From contig JAFXSQ010000005.1 in NCBI GenBank assembly GCA_017525525.1, forward strand, positions 35,943 to 99,942: 64,000 bases of DNA, in the 5' to 3' direction. The stretch's first letter is position 1. Each line of letters opens with the position of its first letter. The notes beneath the pieces are model-generated. The model did not search any database. It was not told the DNA's origin and saw nothing but the letters and a program-made list of their open reading frames with translations. This document shows, one piece after another, positions 10,431-20,200 of this stretch. The DNA comes from Lachnospiraceae bacterium. Lineage in GTDB: Bacteria > Bacillota > Clostridia > Lachnospirales > Lachnospiraceae. Both the position numbers and the translations under genes were made by a program.

Positions 10431-11453
10431 TTAGTCCGTACCCCAGAAATCCAGTTTTACTCCATTTTCATCCTGCTGTACCGTCATTCGATCGATTTTT
10501 TCGTTTGAAATCTTGCAATCGTCCAATACAGGTATAGATTCATAATTTTTATCATGTATCATCGGAAGAATCTTCCCCACAACAAAATCATCCACATCCA
10601 TAAACCTTCGCTTTTTCATAAGATCATAGTGACTGAGTAGACGAAAAGACGGTGTTAATTCAATTTTCTCTTTGATCCATTCCCGGAATTCTCCCTCAGG
10701 ATATTCATATACTTTAGATATCTTGTCTTCTTTATCCAAGTCTTTATCCTTACCAATCTCTCCCGGTATTTCCAAAATGTAGCTTCTGTCTATCACCTTC
10801 GGACTTATCCCCTTTGTTGTCTCATCCATATTCAGCGTTCCAATGATCTGGAGATTATCCGGCAACACAATCTCACTCGGAACCTCGCAGTTTTCCGTCT
10901 GAAGGCGTTCACTATATAAACGGATTATCTTGTCCTCAGACTCCATGATGCTTAACATCGTCGAAAAATAATACTCTATATGTGCCAGATTCATCTCATC
11001 CAAAACCACAAAAAAGAGCTTGTCCCTGTTTTCCGGCTGCAAGGCTTTAAGTATTGCATCCAGAAACGGTGTAGTCGTATACCCTCCTGCATTATTATTT
11101 TTCACAGGATTATAATACCCCATAAGGTCCTGATTATCAGTCCAGTTTGGCTGGACAGGTATCAGGATTGGCTTCTCTGCTCCTATCACATCAGCTATAG
11201 CAAAGGGAAGGCTTGTCTTACCGGTTCCCGGAGGTCCGGACAGGATAATCATCTGATCTGTAAATAATGCTCCCAGAAAGCGTTCCACAATCCTTAATCC
11301 TTCCGGGTACTTCAGCTTCTTTTCTTCCGCAATCCGTTTATTGATTGTCTTCAGAAAGATATCTGATTTTAGTACTTCCTTCTGCTCCCCGTTTTCCTCT
11401 ACTGTTTCTTTTTCTTCACTTTCCAGTATTTCAATCAACTCTGTCTTAGTCAT
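10431..11453 (-). CDS. Compact McrB-like AAA+ ATPase/GTPase
   Basis: A 340-residue McrB-family motor. It has Walker A SGPPGTGKTSLPF (~residue 73), the McrB-type Walker B region VVLDEMNLAHIEYYFS (~150), and a sensor region IIGTLNMDETTKGISPKVIDRS (~205) that carries the family MNxxD signature. A short helical N-terminus (~60 residues) replaces the DNA-recognition domain of classical McrB, so target recognition must come from elsewhere. Start is an ATG with GGGAGG 7 bp upstream, placed inside the end of the preceding gene, so translation is probably coupled. It lies between a longer coiled-coil McrB paralogue and the McrC-like nuclease. By family it should form a nucleotide-driven hexamer that activates the nuclease. 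GTP versus ATP use cannot be read from sequence. Confidence 0.85.
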   Translation of the reverse strand: MTKTELIEILESEEKETVEENGEQKEVLKSDIFLKTINKRIAEEKKLKYPEGLRIVERFLGALFTDQMIILSGPPGTGKTSLPFAIADVIGAEKPILIPVQPNWTDNQDLMGYYNPVKNNNAGGYTTTPFLDAILKALQPENRDKLFFVVLDEMNLAHIEYYFSTMLSIMESEDKIIRLYSERLQTENCEVPSEIVLPDNLQIIGTLNMDETTKGISPKVIDRSYILEIPGEIGKDKDLDKEDKISKVYEYPEGEFREWIKEKIELTPSFRLLSHYDLMKKRRFMDVDDFVVGKILPMIHDKNYESIPVLDDCKISNEKIDRMTVQQDENGVKLDFWGTD

Positions 11454-11457
11454 CTAT

Positions 11458-13920
11458 TTACCTCCCGAAGCTCATCCAATAGTCCAATATCACACTCCCG
11501 CCACTCGGAATTTTCATCGAATCCAGTTTGTTTCCGATTCTATCTTTTGCGACATCGGTAAGTATTATTCGTCCTTCTTCATCTGTTACATTAAAGATTG
11601 TTTCCTTCAATAAATCAAAATCAGCTTCTCTCATTTCCCAGTTTATACCCGGAAGAAGCTTTCCGAGAATAATGTCTTCCGTAGTCGCTCCTCTGCCTGC
11701 CATGTATTCTACTTTTTTTCTGCATCTCGGAGAAAAGCGGAGTGGAGCTCCGTAAATCCTCTGCCTGTGTTCATTGAAAAACAGCTCTATTTCATCATAG
11801 ATTCTCTTTACATCTTCCGTGATCCTTGCTGCATCATTTCCTTCATCCACATAAATCTGTTCTTTTGACTGACTGAGTATCGTCCACGTCAGCTTCCATG
11901 GTTCTAATTCCGCTATCGGAGAGAATTCCTCTCTGATTCGGTCCGGATCATCATCCGATGATACCTCAATGATAAGACTCCTATCTAAGACCTTCGGACT
12001 GATATTTTTCGACAACTCATCCGCGTTCAGGGTACCTATAAACTGCACATTTCCCGGGATTCTCAGATCACTCAGCAGTTTCCAATCTTCCTCATTTGTC
12101 TCTTTGATCTCTCGTAACTCCGTTTCGCTGAGCAACGAGAGTCTTCCGTCCAACTCCATCGCACTAAGAATCATTGAAAAATAATACTCCACATGAGCCA
12201 GGTTCATTTCGTCCAGTACAACAAAAAATGGCTTTCCCTCGGCTTCCTCCTTTTTTGCATCAATCAGTGCATCCAAAAACACCGTATGTACATAGCTTTT
12301 ATCATTCGCATTATAGTATCCGAGAAGATCCTGACTGTCCGTCCAGTTCGGCTGTACAACTACCCTTCTTACTTCGGCACCGATTGCTTTTCTGATATAC
12401 TCAGAGAATGATGATTTACCGGAGCCCGGCGCACCCGTCAACAATATGATTTGTCCGGAACCAATTGCCGATACGAAGCACGTAACAAGCCTTTCAGCAT
12501 CTTTGTAATATTTCATCCTGTTCCACAGATTTCCGACGATATGGTTAACAAGTCTTTTATGTACTTCCTCCGTAATATCAAGATCATTGATATACTTCCT
12601 GATTTCTTCCGTCTTTTTATTTTCCGTTTCTTCCAGCTTCCTGACAAAGCCTCTTAGATATCCTATATAATTATCTTTTTCGTTTTGCACATAGTCTTTT
12701 TGCTCTTGAATCATTTTGTCAAACTCTTCTTTTTTCTGATCCAATTCTGCTTCTTTTTCCTGATTAATGCGTGTCTGTTCCTCAAATCGATTCTCCAGCT
12801 CCCGAAGTTGCATTTCGCTGTCTTCAATCTCTTTCTTCTGTTTTTCCAACAAGTCTTTCAGCCTCTGCTCTTCGTTGTTCTGATATTCTGCAATATCTTT
12901 GTTTTGTTCTTGTAGCAGTTTTTTCAGCCTATGTTTTTCTTTGACCTGATAAATATCAGAAGTTTTTGCAATCAGTTCTTCATATTCGCTTCTGCCTATC
13001 AGTTCGGTTATATTGCGAATTTCTTTTTCCAGATTTGAATTCCTTTCCTCCAACTTGTCATATTCTTCTTTTAATTCTGTATATTTCCCTTGATTAGCTT
13101 TGAATCTCTTCCTAAGATCTTTGTTTTCATTAACATATTCCGATATAAAATCTTCACTCTTCCGAATCTTTTCTTTGATCCTTTCAATCATCGCATTCTC
13201 TTTTTTTACTGATTCCTTTGTTTTTTTCAGTAATCTTAAAGTATATGCAATTTCTTCTTTTTCCTTGGATATTTCGGTCAGTGAGAATCCTTTTACCTCT
13301 TTAAGTCTTTCCATTAGAAGCTCATAGTTCTCCTCCAGCCAGGGAAACTCGCTTAATTCGCCTTTGATCTTTTCTTTTTGTTGCGCTAATTCGTTTTCTA
13401 TACTTCGCCTTTCTTTTTCAATTTCGTTCTCTATACCATTTTTCCTGTTACAGATCTCCTCGGCCTGCTTGTTAAGCTCCTCTATTTCACTTTCCAATTC
13501 CTTTGTTATTTCAGGAATCACGATATTTGCTCTCGCCTGTAGTTCCGCATATTCATATCGTTCTTCCATTATTATCGCCTTATACTTGCGTCTTATGATT
13601 CCATATCTATCCGGTTTCTCATCATAAGCTATTTTGCATATTACAATCTCACCTTCAGCATATTTTTTCTCACTGAGCGTAGTGATCTCACATTTATTGA
13701 TTTTCGGAATCACTTCAAAAGAAGGATACAGTTTGATCGGTAGTATTCTATAAATGACATCTCCTTTGTTTTTTCCTTCTTCAAACTCGTGTATTATCTC
13801 CCCTATTTTACCAATCACATACAATCCATCCCCAGGAGGATATTCTTTGTTTTCATAATCGTATAAATACTTATTCCAATAACGATATCCGAATTTACTT
13901 ATAATTTGCTCTCTGTCCAT
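11458..13920 (-). CDS. Long coiled-coil McrB-like AAA+ protein (CoCoNuT CnuB-like)
   Basis: An 820-residue protein in three parts. Residues 1-130 form a compact, probably beta-rich domain. About residues 135-455 are a very charged coiled coil rich in Glu, Lys and Gln. Residues ~480-820 are an McrB-type AAA+ module with TGAPGSGKSSFSEYI (~497), VVLDEMNLAHVEYYFS (~568) and IGTLNADELSKNISPKVLDRS. The AAA+ part is clearly paralogous to the compact ATPase that follows 4 bp downstream. A coiled coil fused to an McrB motor and followed by an McrC nuclease is the defining layout of coiled-coil nuclease tandem systems, type IV restriction relatives predicted to act on RNA. Start follows a weak AGGA site. 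Base composition is A+T-rich (one 60-base line near 12.96 kb counts to about 37% G+C). Confidence 0.85.
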   Translation of the reverse strand: MDREQIISKFGYRYWNKYLYDYENKEYPPGDGLYVIGKIGEIIHEFEEGKNKGDVIYRILPIKLYPSFEVIPKINKCEITTLSEKKYAEGEIVICKIAYDEKPDRYGIIRRKYKAIIMEERYEYAELQARANIVIPEITKELESEIEELNKQAEEICNRKNGIENEIEKERRSIENELAQQKEKIKGELSEFPWLEENYELLMERLKEVKGFSLTEISKEKEEIAYTLRLLKKTKESVKKENAMIERIKEKIRKSEDFISEYVNENKDLRKRFKANQGKYTELKEEYDKLEERNSNLEKEIRNITELIGRSEYEELIAKTSDIYQVKEKHRLKKLLQEQNKDIAEYQNNEEQRLKDLLEKQKKEIEDSEMQLRELENRFEEQTRINQEKEAELDQKKEEFDKMIQEQKDYVQNEKDNYIGYLRGFVRKLEETENKKTEEIRKYINDLDITEEVHKRLVNHIVGNLWNRMKYYKDAERLVTCFVSAIGSGQIILLTGAPGSGKSSFSEYIRKAIGAEVRRVVVQPNWTDSQDLLGYYNANDKSYVHTVFLDALIDAKKEEAEGKPFFVVLDEMNLAHVEYYFSMILSAMELDGRLSLLSETELREIKETNEEDWKLLSDLRIPGNVQFIGTLNADELSKNISPKVLDRSLIIEVSSDDDPDRIREEFSPIAELEPWKLTWTILSQSKEQIYVDEGNDAARITEDVKRIYDEIELFFNEHRQRIYGAPLRFSPRCRKKVEYMAGRGATTEDIILGKLLPGINWEMREADFDLLKETIFNVTDEEGRIILTDVAKDRIGNKLDSMKIPSGGSVILDYWMSFGR

Positions 13921-14028
13921 TTTCTCTGTTCTTCCTGTTCTTATGCTTTCCCAATATGCTTCATTTGCCTATTCCCATAGTCTCTTCAATTAACCGTATC
14001 CATATAAAACCCCGATTAAGCTCCTTTA

Positions 14029-14427
14029 CTAAAGAACCTTAAACGTACAGTGAGGCTTTGTCGTCCCGTTTTCGTCCGTTATTTCTGTCTTTTCAACGTT
14101 TATATAATGGCTGCTTTCACCTATAATATCATTGAAATTCGTGCGTAATCCCCGCCATTTTACTTCTCTGGCGATCATTTTCACCTGACTGCTGCCTTTC
14201 GGCAATGAATCAATCAATCCCATTAATACATCACGCTCATTTTTAGCCTCCTCAAGAACAGCTGCCTTATTCAGATTTCCTAACGCGTCTATCGGATCTT
14301 CCCCAAGCATGGACACCGGATTCGAAGAATAAGTCCTGGTTATAAAACTGAGCCAGTAGCATTTTAAATTCTTTATTTCTTTTCTATGTTTCAGGCTTGC
14401 TTTTAACCTTTTGATCCATTCAAACAT
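14029..14427 (-). CDS. Small protein of unknown function
   Basis: A 132-residue frame between the LUD-domain gene (38 bp upstream) and the coiled-coil McrB-like gene (108 bp downstream). It starts MFEWIKRLKASLKHRK and has a basic helical N-terminus, no clear membrane segment and no motif I recognise. ATAGGA lies upstream of the ATG, a moderate ribosome binding site. Its position suggests it may be a small component of the accessory cluster, but nothing in the sequence proves that. Confidence 0.6.
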   Translation of the reverse strand: MFEWIKRLKASLKHRKEIKNLKCYWLSFITRTYSSNPVSMLGEDPIDALGNLNKAAVLEEAKNERDVLMGLIDSLPKGSSQVKMIAREVKWRGLRTNFNDIIGESSHYINVEKTEITDENGTTKPHCTFKVL

Positions 14428-14465
14428 ACAAATACAATCCTATCTGTTCTTCTCTTTATCAACAA

Positions 14466-15095
14466 TCAGAACCCCAAACTATCGTTAACCAAAATAACAT
14501 GAATCCTGCCGGCGTGTCTTGAGAAACGGGTAATCAGGAACTGGCAGCAGATGGTGTCCGGAGACTTGCAGTTAAAGCAGGAGCCTGTCTTAGCGCACGG
14601 GGTTGAGAGGCCGAAGCGCTGGGCGTTGATCGGAGCGGCGACATTACGTGCTCTCTTCATGGCACCGTCTAAATCATCGCACACCTTATTCATGCCCACG
14701 ATAAAGATGACCTTCTTCGGTCCCTGGGCGATGGCCGAAACACGGTTTGAGTTACCGTCTATGTTCACAATCACGCCGTCCTCCGTTATCGCATTCGCGC
14801 TTGACAGAAAGAAGTCCGCGTCATAGGCCATAAGCATTGCAGCGCGCTTGTCCTCGTAAGCATCACGGTCGATGAAGTTATAGTTTCCGGTCTTAAGCTT
14901 CTCCACAAGACCTATCTCGTGCGCGCTCATGCATCCGCCCATAGTAACGGAGCTTCCTTCCGGGATAAGGTCTAAAGCAAGCTTAACGGCCTCCTCCTTA
15001 TCCTTTGCATAATAACCGGTCATGTTCCTTGAATTTATCCCTGCTATAACCTTCTGCGCCAAAAGTTCATTTCTCTTGTAAATATTTTCGTTCAT
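14466..15095 (-). CDS. LUD-domain (LutC/YkgG-type) protein
   Basis: 209 residues matching the LUD (DUF162) fold of lactate-utilisation proteins: an N-terminal helical part (LAQKVIAGINSRNMTGYYAK), then VTMGGCMSAHEIGLVEKL, and a Rossmann-like core with VIVNIDGNSNRVSAIAQGP and KVIFIVGMNKV. A cysteine-rich tail (CAKTGSCFNCKSPDTICC) is typical of stand-alone clostridial members. Start ATG follows GGAGG. There is no lutA or lutB nearby, so a role in lactate oxidation is unsupported. It sits inside the accessory cluster between a palindromic repeat and the small unknown gene, and looks like an ordinary metabolic gene caught in the island. Confidence 0.85.
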   Translation of the reverse strand: MNENIYKRNELLAQKVIAGINSRNMTGYYAKDKEEAVKLALDLIPEGSSVTMGGCMSAHEIGLVEKLKTGNYNFIDRDAYEDKRAAMLMAYDADFFLSSANAITEDGVIVNIDGNSNRVSAIAQGPKKVIFIVGMNKVCDDLDGAMKRARNVAAPINAQRFGLSTPCAKTGSCFNCKSPDTICCQFLITRFSRHAGRIHVILVNDSLGF

Positions 15096-15104
15096 AATAT
15101 ACCT

Positions 15105-15177
15105 CCATAAGCTCCTTCGCTTATCTCAGGATGACACGTGTCATTCTATGGGCTTTAGCCCGAAGAAGCATTTTTTA
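15105..15177. repeat. Dispersed palindromic repeat, family A
   Basis: Contains CTCCTTCGC, TCAGGATGACAC, GTGTCATTC and GGGCTTTAGCCCGAAGAA, followed by a T-run. The same words recur at about 28.15, 35.1, 46.8, 48.3, 54.5 and 62.7 kb. It fills the gap between the LUD gene and the unknown coiled-coil gene. The GGGCTTTAGCCC arm followed by TTTTTT could act as a plus-strand terminator. Confidence 0.7.
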
Positions 15178-15192
15178 CTTCACCTTATGCTG

Positions 15193-17184
15193 CTAATGCG
15201 GATCTTTTTTCGTTGGCAGATGCTCCAGCATCTTTCCCACTATAAACTTTTTCAGTTTAGGACAGTAACAACCGTATATTCTTATCATATCATCATCCAT
15301 ACCCTTGCCATGACCTATATGAAAGTCCATAACGGCCTTTGAATCCTTCGGATCTCCGGTGTGCTCCGTTATGTTAAATAAGTATTTTTCCTTATGTATA
15401 TTCAGAGCCCCGTTAGGACCGGTTGATGCGGGTTCCACCTTATATCCTGCGCTGTCCGGATCATAATCCCTGGCCATTTCGTTCGCTTTTTCAAAGTCCA
15501 TGCCTTTATTCCTGTATATGGTAAACCCGGCAAGGTAATGGATAAGCATACAAAAGATTCTGAAATCAATATTTCTCGAATCCTTATAATACGAGTCCTC
15601 CGCCGTAGAATGAATAATCAGCACGTCCGAATAATACTTCTTTATCCATTCCATTATCTCAGGCTTGCTTCTTAGATTCAGCGGCGGCAGATTAAGCACA
15701 GGCTCATACTTTTTCTTTTCCGCCTCCACATTGGCATTCCGCAATGTTTCCAGCATAAGGTTGTTTCCCCGAAGAATACGGTTTTCCTCTTTTAATAACC
15801 TGTTTTGTTCCATAAACTTATCTCTTTCGAAGCAAGCCCGCGCTTCATTCCTGGTTGCTTCAGAGTTAAGCTTATCCAGCCTCTTGTTGGCCTCTTCAGA
15901 ACTTTTCAGCTTCATTTGAAGATTCTCGGTATCTTTTCCGGACTCTGCATACCGATTCTTCAACTGCTGATGCTCTTCAAATAGCTTTTGGTAGCTTTCC
16001 GTAAGGTTATCCTCCGGACTTACGGATACGTTATAAAGCTCAAAATCACAATCATTAAAATTAAACTCTTTTCTGATAGGTTCTCCGTGTCCGACATCAC
16101 TTATCGTACCGAAAACCTCCTTCGTACCGGTCTCATAATAGCTGACAAACGACGGCGTTCTGTAATATATGATCTGCCCCTCCTCCGCAACCTCCACAAG
16201 CTCCTGTGAGCAGATGCATTTGCCGAAGAGCTTTCCGGGAGAATCAGTCCAGACCACCATATGGCAGAACCCGAGCAGACTTTCGGTCTTGCGGTTTATC
16301 TCACTCTTCAGGTTTTCATCATCATACATATACCCCGGCACAAATATAACGGGCATATTTCTTCTGTCACTCTCCACCAGCTCCTTTACCAGTCTTCCGC
16401 AATCCTTTTCCGACTTTCCGTTCACGATAACCGGAGTCCTTGCAAATGCATACTCTGCGTCAATGCCTGCCTCTGTAATAAGCAGGTCCTCATCTAAAAA
16501 CATCGCCCTGATATATGCGGGACGAAATGCTGCAGCATCCTCTGTATTCTCCTCGGGCTCACGACAGGAAACCCTCGTTCCGATGACAACCGAAGCCTCC
16601 CCCGGATATACACATACCTCCGTGGTAAAAGAGCGTCCCGTAACCTCCTTTTTCTCCGTACCGTTATCAGGCTCATTAAGCCTGAGCTTGAATACCTTCT
16701 TTTCGGAATCATATATGGTCTTTACATCAGAGAAAGAATACGGATTGATGGGCTTTATCTTCGTTTTGTCAAAATCCTTATAATCAGCCGGAGCAGGATA
16801 ATCGAGCTTTAATCTATCCGCAATCTCCTTAATCTCCGGTCGAGTTTCGCTATCACTTGAAGAAATCCTTTCACGGTACCACTTCATCACATAAAGAATA
16901 ACTTTTGAGTGCGCCTCATCTACCGACATATCCCCCTGCGGATACACATCAAGCAGTGCCTGATATGTATTGTACTGTCTGTACAACTTCAAGGGATTTA
17001 CCGGTTTTACGTAAGGGGCATATGCTGAAGCTTCTTTCTTTTCTGCATCGTTTTTTGCTTCCGTATTATTCTTTAATTCGGAAGCCTCCGCGTGTGCCTC
17101 TGTCTCCTTTTGCTTCGCCACCTCATTCTTTTTCAGGGCTTTAAAGAAGTCATTGTACACTTTCTTATCAATCTTTCTTGCCAT
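15193..17184 (-). CDS. Unknown coiled-coil protein in the accessory cluster
   Basis: A 663-residue soluble protein I cannot assign. Residues 1-50 are charged and Ala/Glu/Lys-rich. Residues ~60-385 look like one or two alpha/beta domains (strands such as MPVIFVPGY and HMVVWTDSPGKLFGK). Residues ~395-495 form a coiled coil. The last ~165 residues are a separate domain ending IRIYGCYCPKLKKFIVGK. There is no Walker motif, signal peptide or membrane segment. The ATG follows GGAGAG, 22 bp after the UvrD-like helicase-nuclease, so the two are probably one operon. The coiled coil suggests assembly with another component. The C-terminal domain could be a sensor or effector, but I have no motif to support either. 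Confidence 0.75.
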   Translation of the reverse strand: MARKIDKKVYNDFFKALKKNEVAKQKETEAHAEASELKNNTEAKNDAEKKEASAYAPYVKPVNPLKLYRQYNTYQALLDVYPQGDMSVDEAHSKVILYVMKWYRERISSSDSETRPEIKEIADRLKLDYPAPADYKDFDKTKIKPINPYSFSDVKTIYDSEKKVFKLRLNEPDNGTEKKEVTGRSFTTEVCVYPGEASVVIGTRVSCREPEENTEDAAAFRPAYIRAMFLDEDLLITEAGIDAEYAFARTPVIVNGKSEKDCGRLVKELVESDRRNMPVIFVPGYMYDDENLKSEINRKTESLLGFCHMVVWTDSPGKLFGKCICSQELVEVAEEGQIIYYRTPSFVSYYETGTKEVFGTISDVGHGEPIRKEFNFNDCDFELYNVSVSPEDNLTESYQKLFEEHQQLKNRYAESGKDTENLQMKLKSSEEANKRLDKLNSEATRNEARACFERDKFMEQNRLLKEENRILRGNNLMLETLRNANVEAEKKKYEPVLNLPPLNLRSKPEIMEWIKKYYSDVLIIHSTAEDSYYKDSRNIDFRIFCMLIHYLAGFTIYRNKGMDFEKANEMARDYDPDSAGYKVEPASTGPNGALNIHKEKYLFNITEHTGDPKDSKAVMDFHIGHGKGMDDDMIRIYGCYCPKLKKFIVGKMLEHLPTKKDPH

Positions 17185-17206
17185 AGTCTCTCTCCGTTTA
17201 TTTTTT

Positions 17207-20200
17207 TTACTTTCCGCACAATCCCTTCACATAACAGGTCGCGCACTTTTCACTCCTGCATTTTGGAAGATTATTATTCCTTATGTTGTTTGCCGCGTCG
17301 ATTACGCCCTTTCGAACGCTTTCAAGCACTTCCTGCTTTACCTCTTCCCTGGCGTTCTTTGAACCGTCCGGGTGGTCAAGATTGTATATCTCAAGATAGT
17401 CAGCCTTCTTTCCCGTGGCATTCTCATAACCCAAAGCATATATCTTGAGCTGTTCGGCATTCAGACACTGTTCGGCATCCTTGCCCGCGGACTTTAAGTC
17501 TACTATGGATACTTTCTCCGCCCCCGCATCATCAACAGCTTTAACCAGGTCTATTCTTCCGTTCACGCTCACGCCCTGACCCATCTCAAGGTTGATGTTC
17601 ATCTCCGAAGCGATTACCTTGTCGGCATTGGCCTCGTTCTGCTTCACATAAGCTTCGGCGCATTTTTTTGCGCCTACAAGAGACTTTTTAAGCTGTGCGC
17701 TGTTGGCATAAGGCAGGAAAAGCGCCTCCTCGGCTATTTTATCTATCTGAGCCTTATTCGGTCTTCTGCCCTCTATCCATGCGCGATGTATGTGCATCAT
17801 TATCTCATGAAGCACCTTGCCGTAGCCCTGGACATCCTTGTACGGCTGCACGAAGCCGTAGAAGTTCGACAGCTTAAACCTGTACGGACAGTCGTAATAA
17901 TTCGATAATAGCGAAAAGTTCAGTACTATCGGAAGCGGGTCACTGTTCATCTCGGGCAGGCGCTCGGCTGTATAAGTATGCTCATCCGAGTACTCCTTAA
18001 GATATGCCGACTTCTTTGCTTCATCAAGAAAACGCGCCGGAATCTGTGACTGTGTACCGTAAGCCTCACTGTATGTCATAAAAAGGTATTTCTTAGCCCT
18101 TGTTATAGCAACATATACCAGCTTCCTTGCATCCTCTGTTCTGTTGCCAAAAACCTCATAATTCGGAATCCAGTCTGTAACATTTTTTCCTGCAATATAC
18201 TCTATCGCGTCAACCGCGCCGTAGATTTTGCCTTGCTTTAGCATTTTATCTCTTTCATAAGGCTTCATATTATCCCTATCGTAGATTTCCTTAACCATAG
18301 CAGGGATGAAAACAACCGCAAACTCCAATCCTTTAGACTGGTGTATGGTCATTATTCTTACCGCATCGGAACGTATGTATGAATTATCGTCCTCTCCCTT
18401 TGCGTAGAGTCCGTCCGCAACCTCGTTAATATGATTCACAAACTTCGCAAGCTTGACGGTAGCCATATCCGTAAAGAACATTTTTTCAAAATCGGATATT
18501 ACCCTGCTTGTCATGCCGAGATTATACATGACCTGCTCTGCGGCCTCGTCGCCTTCCATGTTGATCACATTCAGATAGCCGATGAACTCCTGGTATATGC
18601 TCTGGATATTAAAATCCGAACCGAATTTCTTGGCACTCCAGTCCGTATCCTCAATATAATTCAGTGCCTTGTCGATTCCATCTGTTAAGCCTTCGCGGCC
18701 GTAATACTTATCTATCTCAAGCCAAAAAGCTTTAGTTTCATTATACGCCTCATCATCCCTTTCAAGCTCGTCCTTGCGCTTGAACCTGTATATGGTTTTT
18801 GATTTGGTTCCATCTCCTTCTTCCGCAGGAATAGATTTCGATACGAAGTACCTTTCTTTGATGTACCTGAAAAGCGCGGCAAAAGCCTTATATTCCGGTG
18901 TCCTGTAAAGCGCATTCATGCCCTCCACCTCATAAGGTATTCCCTCAGCTTTAAGCTTTTCCGCAAGTACACCCTGGTACTCAACCACAGTTTCGCCGAA
19001 ATATAAGTACTCCCTGTTTCTTAACAATACAGCCATCTCCGAATAGGGAATTCCCAAACCATGTAATTCCTTTATCCTCGCAACCATAAAGTCAGCTTCC
19101 TCATTATAGTTTGCGAAGCTCTTCCACACTGTATCTCCGGGTTCATACTCGAGCGCATAGCCCGGCCTTTTTCCCCTCTCCATCCTTTTATAGCCTGTAT
19201 CTTTGATGTGATTATTCCCTATAACCGCATTCGCTATATCGATAACCGCCTCTGTGCTGCGGAAATCCAAATTCAGATAAAACCTCTCTGCACCGTACTT
19301 ATCAGCAAACTCAATTATATTCTTCTCGTCGCTTCCCCTGAACTGATATATGGTCTGGTCGGCATCTCCCACAACACAGACATTGGTATCCCGGCCATAC
19401 TCTTTTCCGTACTTTTTGAATAGCTCGACAAGCTTCTCCTGTGACGGATTGCAGTCCTGATACTCATCTATGGTAAGATACTTAACACGCTCATATATCT
19501 TGGCCGCAACAGGATCCATCACTCCGTGGTTTACCTCCGAGTCCGGATCCAGGAGCTCGATCATCTTTCTTATAACTCCCGAAAAATCAAAGTACTTATC
19601 TTCAGAAAGCGCCTTATTATAATTTGTCACATATCCCTTCAGTCGATCGTCCCAGTTGTCCCTGTGCTCGACGGAAAACCAGCTTTGATTAAGCATCGAT
19701 ACAAGATCGATATACAGCTTCAGTTTTTTACCATAGCTCTCTACATATCGATAACCGCTTATGTTCCGGTCATATTTTTTATTGAGATTAAACGCCTTAT
19801 CGATAACCGATTTCTTAAACCCGGTTGCATCCTCTCCCATGCTTTTTCTCTCTATGAACACCCTCGCCTGAATCTCATCAAGCACACTGTACTTCGCGTA
19901 CTCGGGCACATAGTCCTGAAGCATATTCAGGCAAAACGCATCTATCGTGCCGATGAACATATCCGCGAAACCAACCGTGCTTTTCAGATACTTTTCGCCC
20001 GCAGCGTATATTCTTGATTTAAGCTCCGTTGCCGCCTTCCTTGTAAATGTAATGGCGACGATACTCTTCGGATCAACCCCGTCATCAATCAGATTGACGA
20101 TACGCAGTGTAACCGTCTTCGTCTTCCCCGCGCCCGCGCACGCGATAATCTCAAGGTCACGGTCTGTGCACATTACCGCAGCATACTGTTCACCGGTAAG

